Part shown: positions 1 through 9,267 of the stretch, piece by piece
Layout: each line of letters begins with the position of its first letter
Position numbering within the stretch: the first letter of the stretch is position 1
Source: Acetobacter suratthaniensis
GTDB lineage: Bacteria > Pseudomonadota > Alphaproteobacteria > Acetobacterales > Acetobacteraceae
Assembly: GCF_017377745.1 (NCBI RefSeq)
Contig: NZ_JAFVMG010000001.1
Span: 310,001 to 374,000 of the forward strand
Reading direction: 5' to 3'
DNA: 64,000 nucleotides
Translations under genes and position numbers: made by a program
The notes under the pieces: model-generated
Told to the model about the DNA's origin: nothing
The model's database searches: none
The model's input: only the letters and a program-made list of their open reading frames with translations

Positions 1-63
1 CGCGCACTGGCCGCCGCTGCACTGGAAAAGCTGCTGCACCGGGAGGAAGAAGGGGGCGAGTAA
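1..63 (+). CDS. C-terminal tail of an upstream gene (partial; possibly an Hda/DnaA-like protein)
   Basis: The window opens inside a reading frame that runs 20 codons to a TAA at 61-63; the tail is Ala/Leu/Glu rich (RALAAAALEKLLHREEEGGE). Nothing in so short a piece identifies the family. In many alphaproteobacteria the gene directly before ppk is a short DnaA-like regulator (HdaA/Hda), so that is a positional guess only. About 195 bases without a convincing gene separate it from ppk. Confidence 0.5.
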   Translation, partial: RALAAAALEKLLHREEEGGE

Positions 64-258
64 GCCGTAAGTCTGACGCGTGGGCATTAATTGCAGTTTC
101 ATGACATTACAGCTTTATGCCGATCTGGTGAACTTCCCCGCCCCTGCGCGATTGCGTTATGCTTCGCAGGTAGATGTTGAGCATGCTGGCAGGACGGGTC
201 GGGGCGCTATGCGCCACCAAGCCCGCCCATGCGGCAGAAGGAAGGGAGAAGAGCTTAA

Positions 259-2622
259 ATGACGACGCAGGACGAAAAGCCGCAACGGAGCGTCAGGGCC
301 ACGCCTTCCAAGACTTCGACCAAAAGCCGCAGTCCTGCCCGTGCTACGGCGCGTGGGGCTACAACGCGGCGCAGTGCGGCCGCACAGGCGGCGACGGCCG
401 AGGGGGAAAAAACACCCCGCGTGCCCGCCACGCGCAGCCGTAAGACGGCAGAGCGGCATATCGACATGGATTCGCCCGAGCGGTTCATCAACCGCGAACT
501 GTCCTGGCTGGACTTCAACCAGCGCGTGGTGGATGAGGCTGACAATGCCCGCAACCCGCTGCTGGAGCGCCTGCGCTTTCTGTCCATCAGCGCCAGCAAT
601 CTTGATGAGTTTTATTCCGTTCGCGTGGCGGGGCTGGTGGGGCAACTGCGCGAAGGGCTGACAGCGACCTCGCCCGATGGCCGCACACCCGCCCAGCAGC
701 TTGAGGCCGTGCGCGAACGCACAGCGCGCCTGCTGCGCGAACAGCAGAGAATATGGACAGAGCTACGCCAGCTTCTGGCCGGGGCCGGGGTGACCCTGTG
801 CGAGACGGCGGATCTGAGCGAAGCAGATCGCGAATGGCTGGAAAAAACCTTCACCGACCGGGTTTTTCCGGTTCTGACACCGCTGGCGGTTGATCCCGCA
901 CACCCTCTGCCTTTCATCCCCAATATGGGTTTGGCGCTGGGTCTGCGGCTACTGTACGCGGAAACGGGCCTGTTCGCCATGAACGCCCTTATCCTGCTGC
1001 CTGCCCAGATAGAGCGCTTTATCCGCCTGCCGGTCTCTACCGTGCAGCCAGCGGGCGAAGCGCCTGCCATCCGCTTTATCCGGCTGGAAGACCTGATCAC
1101 CCTGTTCATAGACCGGCTGTTTGCCGGGCTGAGCGTGGGCGAGAGCGGTGTGCTGCGCGTTGTGCGGGATACGGATGTGGAGTTCGAGGACGAAGCCGAG
1201 GATCTGGTGCGTTCCTACGAAACCGCGCTCAAGCAGCGGCGTCGGGGGGTTGTGATCCATCTCGACATGGAAAAGCGCATGCCCGCCGAGTTGGCGGCGG
1301 CCATTGCCTCCGACCTTGATCTGCCCGCCGAGGAAATTGCCGTGCATTCGGGCATGATCGGCGTTGTCGATCTGCGGCAGATGATTGTGGATGACAGGCC
1401 CGACCTGTTGTTTGCACCTTATACGCCGCGCTTTCCCGAGCGTATCATTGATTTCAATGGTGACTGTTTTGCCGCCATTCGCGCCAAGGATCTGCTGGTG
1501 CACCATCCGTTCGAGAGTTTCGATGTGGTGGTGCAGTTCCTGCGGCAGGCAGCACTCGATCCCAACGTGATTGCCATCAAGCAGACGCTTTATCGCACCT
1601 CGCGGGATTCCCCCATCGTCAAGGCGCTGATCGAGGCGGCCGAGGCGGGCAAATCCGTTACCGCCATGGTGGAACTGCGGGCGCGTTTTGATGAGGAGGC
1701 GAATATCCGCCTTGCCCGTGCGCTTGAGGCGGCGGGCGTGCAGGTCGTGTTCGGTTTTGCCGAACTCAAGACTCACGCCAAGCTCAGCCTGGTGGTGCGG
1801 CGCGAAGGGGCGCAGGTGCGCTCCTATGCCCATTTTGGCACGGGGAATTATCACCCCATTACCGCGCGTATTTATACCGACCTGTCCTTTTTTACCTGCA
1901 ATCCGGCCTTTGCTCGGGATTCTGCCCGGCTGTTCAATTACGTGACCGGCTACGCCATGCCCGCGCAGATGGAAGAGCTGTCATTCGCCCCCATGACTAT
2001 CCGCAAGACGCTGATGCAGTTGATCGAGGATGAGATCGAGCATGTGCGTGCGGGCCGTCCCGGCACGATCTGGCTGAAAATGAATGCGCTGGTTGACCCC
2101 GAACTGATCGACTGCCTGTACCGTGCCTCCCGCGCGGGGGTGAAGATTGTGGGGGTCATACGCGGCATCTGCTGCCTGCGGCCCGGCGTTCCGGGGCTGT
2201 CAGAGACCATCCGCATCAAATCGGTGGTGGGGCGTTTTCTGGAGCATGCGCGGGTGTTCGTGTTCGGTAACGGCCACCGCCTGCCGTCGCGTCAAGCGCG
2301 GGTATATATTTCCTCTGCTGACTGGATGACCCGCAACATGGACTGGCGGGTGGAAAGCATGGTGCCCATTACCAACGCCACTGTGCATGCACAGGTGCTT
2401 GACCAGATCATGATGGCCAATCTCCGCGATAATCTTCAGTCGTGGATACTGGAGCAGAACGGTGTGTGGCGGCGCCTGACGCCGGGCAACCGGCCGTTTT
2501 CGGCGCATGACTGGTTTATGACGCATCCTTCGCTTTCGGGCCGGGGTTCGGCAGCTCATGAACGGCCGCTGCACCCGCCTGCGGGCCTGCCGCCGGGGCA
2601 GGAACTGCTGATTGATGTCTGA
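259..2622 (+). CDS. ppk: Polyphosphate kinase (Ppk1)
   Basis: Polyphosphate kinase, which reversibly transfers the terminal phosphate of ATP to inorganic polyphosphate. The 787-aa product has about 70 N-terminal residues rich in Ser/Thr/Arg/Ala that are probably disordered and absent from shorter homologues. The Ppk core then starts at [16 protein letters not shown]. The phosphorylated His lies in THAKLSL (His506) and the second conserved His in [12 protein letters not shown] (His663), followed by [11 protein letters not shown]. The ATG is preceded by GGGAGAAG at good spacing. ppx follows after 93 bases in the same direction, so synthesis and degradation of polyphosphate are probably co-expressed. 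The identification is secure; the exact start is slightly less so because of the variable N-terminus. Confidence 0.97.
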   Translation: MTTQDEKPQRSVRATPSKTSTKSRSPARATARGATTRRSAAAQAATAEGEKTPRVPATRSRKTAERHIDMDSPERFINRELSWLDFNQRVVDEADNARNPLLERLRFLSISASNLDEFYSVRVAGLVGQLREGLTATSPDGRTPAQQLEAVRERTARLLREQQRIWTELRQLLAGAGVTLCETADLSEADREWLEKTFTDRVFPVLTPLAVDPAHPLPFIPNMGLALGLRLLYAETGLFAMNALILLPAQIERFIRLPVSTVQPAGEAPAIRFIRLEDLITLFIDRLFAGLSVGESGVLRVVRDTDVEFEDEAEDLVRSYETALKQRRRGVVIHLDMEKRMPAELAAAIASDLDLPAEEIAVHSGMIGVVDLRQMIVDDRPDLLFAPYTPRFPERIIDFNGDCFAAIRAKDLLVHHPFESFDVVVQFLRQAALDPNVIAIKQTLYRTSRDSPIVKALIEAAEAGKSVTAMVELRARFDEEANIRLARALEAAGVQVVFGFAELKTHAKLSLVVRREGAQVRSYAHFGTGNYHPITARIYTDLSFFTCNPAFARDSARLFNYVTGYAMPAQMEELSFAPMTIRKTLMQLIEDEIEHVRAGRPGTIWLKMNALVDPELIDCLYRASRAGVKIVGVIRGICCLRPGVPGLSETIRIKSVVGRFLEHARVFVFGNGHRLPSRQARVYISSADWMTRNMDWRVESMVPITNATVHAQVLDQIMMANLRDNLQSWILEQNGVWRRLTPGNRPFSAHDWFMTHPSLSGRGSAAHERPLHPPAGLPPGQELLIDV

Positions 2623-2715
2623 TCCGATGCGGGGTTGGGGTACATATCCCGTGCGGTTGGGGCTTGCCGCACGGGGTGCTTTTCTGTCATGCCGCTTCGG
2701 GTGAGGGGAGACTTT

Positions 2716-4194
2716 ATGCAGCGTCGCTCAGCGGTTGTGGACCTTGGGTCCAATTCGGTCCGGCTTGTCGTGTTTGAAGGGGCATCGCGTAATCCGATGC
2801 CGATTTTCAACGAAAAAGCCGTGTTGCGCCTTGGTCGTGGCCTGACGGAAACAGGGCGGCTGAATGAAGATGGCGTTGCCATGGCGCAGGGCGTTGTCAG
2901 CCGGTTTTACGCCATTGCCCGCGCCATGCAGGCTGATCCGTTTGAAATTCTGGCCACGGCTGCGGTGCGTGATGCCTCGAATGGCCCGGCTTTTGTCGAA
3001 ATGCTGCGCAACAGCATGCCCGGTGTATCCATCAGGATTCTGTCGGGCGAGGAAGAGGCCGATCACTCCGCTATCGGGGTCATGTGCGGTATTCCGGGTG
3101 CCTCCGGTCTGGTGGCGGATGTGGGCGGTGGCTCTCTTGAGCTGATCAACCTTACGGCTGACGGTCGCCACCATGCCACAACCCTGCCGCTGGGTATGAT
3201 CCGGCTGGCGGACAGAGCCGGAGGTGATCTCGAAAAAGCCCGCCAGCTGGCCGATACCGATATTGATGGTGTCAAATGGCTGTCTGGCCGACAGGGCGGC
3301 ACGCTCTATCTTGTCGGGGGCGCTTTTCGTGCGCTGGCGCGGCTGCATATTGCGCGCACGCAGTATCCGCTCAACATCGTGCATTATTACGCGCTGGATA
3401 CGCAGGAAGCCCGCGAAATGACTGGCTGGCTGCAAAACAGCTCCCGTCGCAGTCTTGAACGTCTGCCCGGTGCGCCCCGTAAGCGGCTGGATGATATTCC
3501 CTTTGCCGCAACAGTTCTGCGGCGGCTCATGCGCAAGGTCATGCCTGAAAAGGTGGTGTTCTGCGTCGATGGGCTGCGCGAGGGCTGGTACATGCTCAAT
3601 GTCGCCTCGGAACTGCTGGCACAGGACCCGATGGAAGTCGTGGCCCGCACGATGTGCGAGCGCTTCGGGCGCAGCAATACCCTGCCTTCTGTGCTGTTGA
3701 ACTGGACACAGGGTGTGCTGCCAGAGGAAAGCGAGACAACCTGCCGCCTGCGCCATATTGCCTGCTACCTGTCGGATATCGGCAGTCACGACCATCCCGA
3801 ATACCGGGCGGAGCAGACATACTGGCGAGTGCTACGCTTACAGGGGGCTGGGTTCGATCATCTGTCGCGTGCATGGCTGGCGTTGGCGTTGGCCATGCGC
3901 TACGCGGCGGACGTAAACATGCCTTTCCTTTCGACCTCGCGCCAACTGCTGAGCGAAGGGCAATGGAACGAGGCCGTGGCGCTTGGGCTGGCCTTGCGTC
4001 TGGCATATTCGCTCTCGGGCGGGGCGGAATCCTTGCTCGAAGGTACAGCACTCGCCTGGCAGGATGGTGAGCTGGTGCTGACGCTCACCTCGGCACGGGT
4101 TGCGGTTAAAGGCGAAAGTGTCCGTCGTGGGCTGGAGCGTCTGGGGCAGGCGCTGGGTGCACCTACCCGCTTCGCACTCGATCTCGCCCACTGA
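2716..4194 (+). CDS. ppx: Exopolyphosphatase / Ppx-GppA phosphatase
   Basis: Exopolyphosphatase of the Ppx/GppA family (ASKHA fold), releasing phosphate from polyphosphate ends or hydrolysing pppGpp. The phosphate-binding loops are visible as VVDLGSNSVRLVVFEG near the N-terminus and VADVGGGSLELINL around residue 140. The C-terminal half is the HD-like helical region usual for long Ppx proteins. An in-frame start at 2635 exists, but the ATG at 2716 is preferred: it has GAGGGGAG just upstream and places the first beta strand (QRRSAVVDLG) at residue 2, as in homologues. This gives 492 aa. It lies directly after ppk. Ppx and GppA activities cannot be told apart from sequence alone. Confidence 0.95.
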   Translation: MQRRSAVVDLGSNSVRLVVFEGASRNPMPIFNEKAVLRLGRGLTETGRLNEDGVAMAQGVVSRFYAIARAMQADPFEILATAAVRDASNGPAFVEMLRNSMPGVSIRILSGEEEADHSAIGVMCGIPGASGLVADVGGGSLELINLTADGRHHATTLPLGMIRLADRAGGDLEKARQLADTDIDGVKWLSGRQGGTLYLVGGAFRALARLHIARTQYPLNIVHYYALDTQEAREMTGWLQNSSRRSLERLPGAPRKRLDDIPFAATVLRRLMRKVMPEKVVFCVDGLREGWYMLNVASELLAQDPMEVVARTMCERFGRSNTLPSVLLNWTQGVLPEESETTCRLRHIACYLSDIGSHDHPEYRAEQTYWRVLRLQGAGFDHLSRAWLALALAMRYAADVNMPFLSTSRQLLSEGQWNEAVALGLALRLAYSLSGGAESLLEGTALAWQDGELVLTLTSARVAVKGESVRRGLERLGQALGAPTRFALDLAH

Positions 4195-4199
4195 AAATC

Positions 4200-4236
4200 C
4201 AGCATGGACCGGGCTGGCAAGGCCCGTGCCATGCTG
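4200..4236 (+). terminator. Hairpin after ppx
   Basis: Six bases after the ppx stop, CAGCATGG and CCATGCTG form a perfect 8-bp outer stem enclosing a second 5-bp stem (CGGGC/GCCCG). No U-run follows, so it may be a weak or Rho-assisted terminator, or an mRNA 3' end stabiliser. The rest of 4237-4355 shows no further gene. Confidence 0.5.
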
Positions 4237-4355
4237 CTCAAGGGGTGGACAACCCACGCCTGGGCAGGCACATTACCCGAACGATACCGCGTTTGGCGCC
4301 CTGAAGGGCGACGTTTGCGGGCTGTGCCACCTGTGACATCCGGCCGGGTTGGTGC

Positions 4356-6704
4356 GTGTCACCGGCAACAGGCAGTGGAAACCGTTGCGTGTCTTCTGAA
4401 GAAATTATTGACCCGACCGCCCAGAACCAAGCCGGCATGCGCAAGGCGCTGCTGCATCTGGCCCTACCTTTTGGCCTGACCATTCTGGCCGTGGGGGCCA
4501 TTGCCTGGGTTGGCCTGAGTTCATACCGCACAACGCGCGAAGGTGTTGCCCGTCTGACGCAGGAACTGGTCGAGGCGGTGCAGAGCTATATCGTGCAGGA
4601 AGTGGCTGATTACATCATGCCCGCCGCAGCCGGGAACCTGATTGCCAGCGGCATGATAGAGCACGCCCCCGTGCAGGTGCAGGACAAGGTGTTCTACTCC
4701 TATGCGAGCACCATGCTGCGCAAAATTCCGCAGCTTCAGTCTTTTTATCTGGGGGGAGAAGACGGCATCCTGCGGCTGGTTACGCGCTCATCCGACCCAG
4801 ATCTGCTGGATCATGAAGTGCTGATTGTCAAAAACGGGCATCAGTATTTCCACCATGCGCTGTACAATCAGAAAGGCCAGAAGGTTTCTGAATATGATGA
4901 AGATGCAGGCGCTTATAACCTGCGTGTTCGGCCATGGTTTACCAGCACCAAGGGCAGCAGCGATATAAAATGGACGCAGCCTTACCTGTTCTCGGATAGC
5001 AAGCAGTTTGTCATGACCAGTTCCCTGCGCTTCAAGGGAGCTGATGGCAACGAACTGGTTTTTGCCACCAATATTTCGCTCAATGAACTGAGCAGCTATC
5101 TGGACCGCATCAAGATCGGCCAGACCGGCAGCGCCATGATTGTGGATTCACAGGGCCGGATCATGGCCGGGCGCAACCTTGACCAGAAAGCCCGCGCGGC
5201 CAACTGGAACCCCGACAACATGCGTATAGACCCCAAGGATGAACCCGTTTTCGCCCTTGGTTATGACCATTACCGCGTGCGGGGCTTTGGCGTGCACAGC
5301 GTTACATGGAACAGCCGGCGCTATATTGTCATGGCTTCGGCTCTGCCTCGGTATTCGCAGGGATGGGTACTGCTGATTGCCGTGCCAGAAAAGGACATGG
5401 CCAGCTTTGCCCACCAGAGCAGCCGCCAGAGCCTTCAGTTTGCCGGGATTATCATTGTATTTTCCACATTGCTGGGGGGGCTGTTCATCCGTCAGGTACG
5501 CCGGACGGACCGCGGTGCCCGGGCTTTGTCGCAGCAGAACCAGCAGGTGGAGCAGGAAAGTGCCGCGGCCCGTCAGGTGGCGGTGTCACCCGGCCTGTTC
5601 GACCCTACGATCGAACCGCTGGTACTGACCGAACAGCTTGCTGTCGTGACGGATAGCCGCCGCGCCAGCCTGTGGCGTTTTCTGCACGATGGCGCGGCCA
5701 TGGTGTGCGAGGATTCCTACGACCACCAGCAGGACACCCATACCGGCGGGTTTGAAATGGGCCGGGCCGAGTTGGGCAGCTTTTTCAGCGCGATTGATGA
5801 AGGGGCGTGCTTTACCGTTATCAATGCTGCGGCCGATGAGCGGACGGGGCGCTTTGAGCGTTTGGTCATGCGCGAAATCGGCACCTCCATGCTGGCGGTG
5901 TTTCCGGTGCATGGGCCGCGCGGTATTGAAGGGATGGTCGCGCTCGAAAACCCGAGACTGCTCGCGCAACAGCAGTATTTTGTGGACATCGTGGCTGCTA
6001 TCGCAGGGATGCGCTTTGCCGCTATGCGTGTTGGCGAAAAAGACCCATCGCAGCAGAAAAACCCGCTGGCGACACAGCCCCATAAAGTGCTGCCGCCCTT
6101 GCTGACCGACAATATGCTCATGCACACGCCGGGCATGGACGGGCTGAGCGGGGCCAATGTTTACAATGCCGTGGCCGTGCTGATTATTTCCTTCTCCGAC
6201 CCCGAGGTGGAAGGTGCGCAGGAAACCGAAGCCCTGATTTCGCTGATCGACCAGCTTGCAACCCATGTGCAGAGCATCGCACTGGAACACCAGCTGTTTG
6301 CCGTGGAAGTGGCAGGGCATCGCATGATCTGCATGGCGGGTTGCGGGGCGGAGGAAGACCCCACAGCACTGACCAGACTGGCCGATGCCGCGCTGAAAAT
6401 GCGTGAGACCTTCATGGGCGCGTTGGCAGCGGTTGATCTGGAGCCTGTTTTCTCTATGGGCATGGATTATGGCCCGGCCTTTGGGGGACTGGTGGGGCAG
6501 GCGCCACAGGTTTTCAACCTGTGGGGGCAGACTGTCTCGCTGGCGGAGCTGATGTCCGAAGGCGCGTCCGATCCCGGTGTCATTCAGGTGACGGAGCGCG
6601 TTTACGCCGCCCTGCGTGATCGCTACCTGTTCCGCAGCCGTGGCACGTTCTTTACCCCGCATCTGGGTCTGGGCCGGGCTTATACGCTGGCGGCCAGCCG
6701 ATGA
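4356..6704 (+). CDS. Membrane sensor: Cache-like, GAF and degenerate class III cyclase domains
   Basis: A 782-aa (longest form) inner-membrane sensor. TM1 is about residues 31-53, a large periplasmic dCache-like region about 55-355, TM2 about 361-378, a GAF domain about 410-560, and a C-terminal region (595-782) resembling class III nucleotidyl cyclases (VFSMGMDYGPAFGGLVGQ, then FNLWGQTVSLAELMSEG). The catalytic residues look lost: the first metal Asp strand reads VAVLIISFSDPE, the second site reads VAGHRM instead of a GD motif, and the GDTVN...SR signature reads GQTVS...EL. It is therefore probably a pseudo-cyclase, perhaps a ligand- or partner-binding module. The start is uncertain: GTG 4356, GTG 4389 and ATG 4437 are all possible. 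Its stop overlaps the next gene (ATGA), coupling it to the MCE transport genes. Function is inferred only. Confidence 0.85.
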   Translation: MSPATGSGNRCVSSEEIIDPTAQNQAGMRKALLHLALPFGLTILAVGAIAWVGLSSYRTTREGVARLTQELVEAVQSYIVQEVADYIMPAAAGNLIASGMIEHAPVQVQDKVFYSYASTMLRKIPQLQSFYLGGEDGILRLVTRSSDPDLLDHEVLIVKNGHQYFHHALYNQKGQKVSEYDEDAGAYNLRVRPWFTSTKGSSDIKWTQPYLFSDSKQFVMTSSLRFKGADGNELVFATNISLNELSSYLDRIKIGQTGSAMIVDSQGRIMAGRNLDQKARAANWNPDNMRIDPKDEPVFALGYDHYRVRGFGVHSVTWNSRRYIVMASALPRYSQGWVLLIAVPEKDMASFAHQSSRQSLQFAGIIIVFSTLLGGLFIRQVRRTDRGARALSQQNQQVEQESAAARQVAVSPGLFDPTIEPLVLTEQLAVVTDSRRASLWRFLHDGAAMVCEDSYDHQQDTHTGGFEMGRAELGSFFSAIDEGACFTVINAAADERTGRFERLVMREIGTSMLAVFPVHGPRGIEGMVALENPRLLAQQQYFVDIVAAIAGMRFAAMRVGEKDPSQQKNPLATQPHKVLPPLLTDNMLMHTPGMDGLSGANVYNAVAVLIISFSDPEVEGAQETEALISLIDQLATHVQSIALEHQLFAVEVAGHRMICMAGCGAEEDPTALTRLADAALKMRETFMGALAAVDLEPVFSMGMDYGPAFGGLVGQAPQVFNLWGQTVSLAELMSEGASDPGVIQVTERVYAALRDRYLFRSRGTFFTPHLGLGRAYTLAASR

Positions 6705-7612
6705 CGGAAAAGCCAGAAACTCCGCAGGCCGAACTGTCCTCCACTGAGGATATGCAAGACCCTAACGACCCCATTCTGGCAGGGCGGCCGGGAGTTTCGC
6801 ATGGGCGGTTCGACTCCCTGCTGGGCTGGAGCTGCAACCGGCTGGGCTGGATTGGCTGGCTGACACGGCGGCAGGCTCGGTTTCTGCTGATCATGCTCGG
6901 CGCATCGTGGGGGGTTATCTACGAAAGCCTGCGTGCACATTCATGGCGGCGTACGGTGCGGTATGAGTTTATCAGCACCATGAACGACATTATCCGGGGC
7001 GGGTTTGTCGCTACCCTGTTTGCCGGGGTGCTGACCGGGGTGGCTGCGGTGTCGCAGGTTATCTACTGGCTGGGTCTGACGGGGCTTGCCACCATGACCG
7101 GCTCCATCCTGATCAATGTGGTGGTGCGCGAAATCGCCCCTATTCTGGTCGGTATGCTGCTGCTGGGGCGTAACGGCATGCTGTCCACCACGGAACTGGG
7201 CCTGCTGACGATCGGGGGCGAGGTGCGCTCCATGCAGGCGGTTGGGGTTGATCCCTTCCTGCTGCTGGTTATGCCGCGTACGCTGGCTTTTACCGTGGCG
7301 GGTTTTACGCTGGGTATCCTGTTCTCGTTCGCCTCTCTGGTGACGGGCTATGTCATGAGCCGCCTGACAGGGGTTATCAGCAGCCCGGTCTGGACGTTTC
7401 TGGATAGCGTTGTCACGGCCATGTCGGGAATGGATTATGCTATTATCCCGCTCAAGTTCATTACGGTGGGCTTTGTTGTGGGCTTGGGCGGTTGTCTGAC
7501 CGGGCTGACCGCCACCCGGCACGACACCCTACGCTCCCTGCTGCCGCGTGGTTTTTCACGCGGGATGCTGATCGTGATGGTGGTCAGCGTGCTGTTCAGT
7601 CTGGATCTGTAG
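6701..7612 (+). CDS. MlaE/YrbE-family ABC permease (MCE transport system)
   Basis: Inner-membrane permease of the MlaE family, which moves phospholipids or other lipids between inner membrane and periplasmic MCE proteins. The 303-aa protein has an extra ~60-residue N-terminus, then five or six hydrophobic helices. The family core is visible as VVREIAPILVGMLLLGRNGM (about 141-160) followed by TTELGLLTIGGEVRSMQAVG. In canonical members the latter stretch reads AELGTM..EQIDAL and forms the helix contacting the ATPase; here EQIDAL is replaced by GGEVRSMQ. The start overlaps the preceding stop by 4 bases and the next gene begins 3 bases after its stop, so the operon is tightly coupled. Family assignment is firm; the substrate is unknown. 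Confidence 0.9.
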   Translation: MTEKPETPQAELSSTEDMQDPNDPILAGRPGVSHGRFDSLLGWSCNRLGWIGWLTRRQARFLLIMLGASWGVIYESLRAHSWRRTVRYEFISTMNDIIRGGFVATLFAGVLTGVAAVSQVIYWLGLTGLATMTGSILINVVVREIAPILVGMLLLGRNGMLSTTELGLLTIGGEVRSMQAVGVDPFLLLVMPRTLAFTVAGFTLGILFSFASLVTGYVMSRLTGVISSPVWTFLDSVVTAMSGMDYAIIPLKFITVGFVVGLGGCLTGLTATRHDTLRSLLPRGFSRGMLIVMVVSVLFSLDL

Positions 7613-7615
7613 AGC

Positions 7616-8317
7616 ATGGATACCTATACCGCAGGCCCGCTGCTGGAACTGAACAAGGCTGTTCCGTCCTTTGAAGAAAGCGGTCTGCCGCCCCGTCCGA
7701 TGAGCCTGCGCCTGATGGCGGGTGACTGCTTTGTGGTGGAAGAACGCGACCCCCAGCGTGCAACCATGTTTGCGGATATGTGCAGCGGGCTGGTGCCGCT
7801 TGATGCCGGGCAGGTCAGTTTTATGGGGCTGGACTGGACGGAAATGAAAGACCGCCAGCTTAACGCCCTGCGCGGGCGGATCGGGCGGATTGCCCGGCGG
7901 CCAAGCTGGCCCGGTTTCGTGCCCATGCACCTTGCGATCATGTTGCAGCAGTTGCATCATACCACCCGCACGCAGGATGATCTGTTGGCCGAGGCCGCGC
8001 GTCTGGCTGCATCTTTTGGCCTGCCGGGCCTGCCCACACAGGCACCGGACAGAATGTCCGATGCCGATCTGTGCCGGGCAGGCTGTGTGCGGGCTTTTCT
8101 GGGCCGACCCCACCTGCTTCTGCTCGAAGACCCTCTGGAAGGGGGGCCGCAGGAACTGGCGAACCCGTTCCTTGAGGCCCTGACAGAAGCCCGTGACCGG
8201 GGGGCCGGTATTATATGGCTCGTGCGGAATGCTGCTGTATGGCAGCGTTACCGCACGGGTGTCACAGCGACCTGGCGGCTTGCCGATGACGGTCTCGTAG
8301 CAGTACGGATGGGATAA
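7616..8317 (+). CDS. MlaF-like ABC ATPase homologue lacking Walker A and signature motifs
   Basis: By position (between permease and MCE protein) and overall layout this 233-aa protein is the ABC ATPase subunit of the Mla-like system. The fold is suggested by MSLRLMAGDCFVV, then SGLVPLDAGQVSFMGLDW, and PHLLLLEDPLEGG. The nucleotide-binding motifs are gone, however. The P-loop position (residues 42-50) reads EERDPQRAT instead of GxxGxGKST. The signature LSGGQ position reads MSDADLCRAG. Walker B ends LLLLED rather than LLLLDE. The H-loop position reads WLVRN. The frame is intact, uninterrupted and translationally coupled on both sides, so it looks like a maintained pseudo-ATPase rather than a decaying gene. 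It may be structural, or use another ATPase in trans. Both are inferences. Confidence 0.8.
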   Translation: MDTYTAGPLLELNKAVPSFEESGLPPRPMSLRLMAGDCFVVEERDPQRATMFADMCSGLVPLDAGQVSFMGLDWTEMKDRQLNALRGRIGRIARRPSWPGFVPMHLAIMLQQLHHTTRTQDDLLAEAARLAASFGLPGLPTQAPDRMSDADLCRAGCVRAFLGRPHLLLLEDPLEGGPQELANPFLEALTEARDRGAGIIWLVRNAAVWQRYRTGVTATWRLADDGLVAVRMG

Positions 8318-9267
8318 TGTTCCAGCTCCGCCTAAGGCAGAAAGTCAAACCTCTTGTTTCCATCCGCTATGCGGATGAATGGGTGGGCTTTCTTGTTCTT
8401 CTCAGTCTTGTCATTTTCGCGGGTTCCGTGATCGAGGCGGGTATCCTGCGCGACTGGCTGACCCCACCGGCCCGCTTGCGTGTGGTGTTGCCTGACTCAG
8501 GGGTGGGTGGGCTGACAGTGGGTGGCGATGTGCAGCTTATGGGCGCACATGCGGGTACTATCCGCTCCATCAAGCTCAACCCGTCTGGCAGTATGTATGC
8601 CAATGTAGACCTTGATCCGCAGGTTAAACCCTTTATCCGGCGGGACAGCACGGCTCTTATCCGCAAGCAGCTTATTGTTACCGGGGCATCCTATCTCGAT
8701 CTCAGCCGTGGTGCGGGCGAGCCGATGGACTGGAGCTACGCGGTTATCAAGGCCACACCGGCCCCCAATCCGGCGGATCAGATTACCGCTACCTTCGAGA
8801 GCATTCAGGGCCAGATCATGCCCGCACTGGCCAGTGCACGACACATGATGGCCGAGCTTGATTCCACCATGACCGATATGCACGCGGGCAAGGGCACGGT
8901 GGGGCGGCTGATGACCAATGATCAGCTTATCCGTCAGGCTGAAGCGACCATTGCCTCGCTCGATGAGGTTATCACACGCCTGCGGCCGATAGAGCAGCAG
9001 ATTTCCGGGGTTATGAAAAAGACCGATGCGACGATGGCCAATGTGCAGTCGGCCTCTGGCGACCTCAAGGCAGCCACGCCGCATGTCAAGAATATCGCGG
9101 GCAATCTGGATGAAAGCATGGCCGATCTGCCCGCTCTGCTCGCACAGGCGCAAACCACCCTGTATGGGCTGGAAAAGCTGACAGACCAGCTCAGGGGGGC
9201 ATGGCTGCTGGGTGGCCACAAGGTTTCGCGGCATAACCGTCTGGACCCGGAGCATGTGCAGCCATGA
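8317..9267 (+). CDS. MlaD-like MCE-domain substrate-binding protein
   Basis: A 316-aa membrane-anchored MCE protein. One N-terminal TM helix spans about residues 23-41, the MCE beta-barrel domain about 50-132 (RLRVVLPDSGVGGLTVGG, later KQLIVTGASYLDL), and a long helical region about 150-310 that should form the periplasmic needle or hexamer-stabilising part, as in MlaD/PqiB-type proteins. Its ATG overlaps the TAA of the ATPase homologue by one base, and its TGA overlaps the lipoprotein ATG (ATGA). It acts in the periplasm with the permease to carry lipids; the direction and substrate are not visible from sequence. Confidence 0.92.
   Translation: MFQLRLRQKVKPLVSIRYADEWVGFLVLLSLVIFAGSVIEAGILRDWLTPPARLRVVLPDSGVGGLTVGGDVQLMGAHAGTIRSIKLNPSGSMYANVDLDPQVKPFIRRDSTALIRKQLIVTGASYLDLSRGAGEPMDWSYAVIKATPAPNPADQITATFESIQGQIMPALASARHMMAELDSTMTDMHAGKGTVGRLMTNDQLIRQAEATIASLDEVITRLRPIEQQISGVMKKTDATMANVQSASGDLKAATPHVKNIAGNLDESMADLPALLAQAQTTLYGLEKLTDQLRGAWLLGGHKVSRHNRLDPEHVQP

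Noticed and set aside
64-258. Possible Pho box upstream of ppk (GTTTCATGACATTACAG region)
   Set aside because: Only one half resembles the CTGTCAT repeat; the second half does not match at the required spacing.
949-1854. Long minus-strand frame of 301 codons inside ppk
   Set aside because: Antisense to a clear Ppk coding region, with composition typical of a GC-rich shadow frame and no family motif.
2728-3795. Minus-strand frame of 355 codons inside ppx
   Set aside because: Shadow of ppx; no Shine-Dalgarno sequence and no recognisable domain.
5586-6662. Minus-strand frame of 358 codons opposite the sensor gene
   Set aside because: Rich in His/Arg/Gln as expected for antisense of GC-rich coding DNA; no motif.
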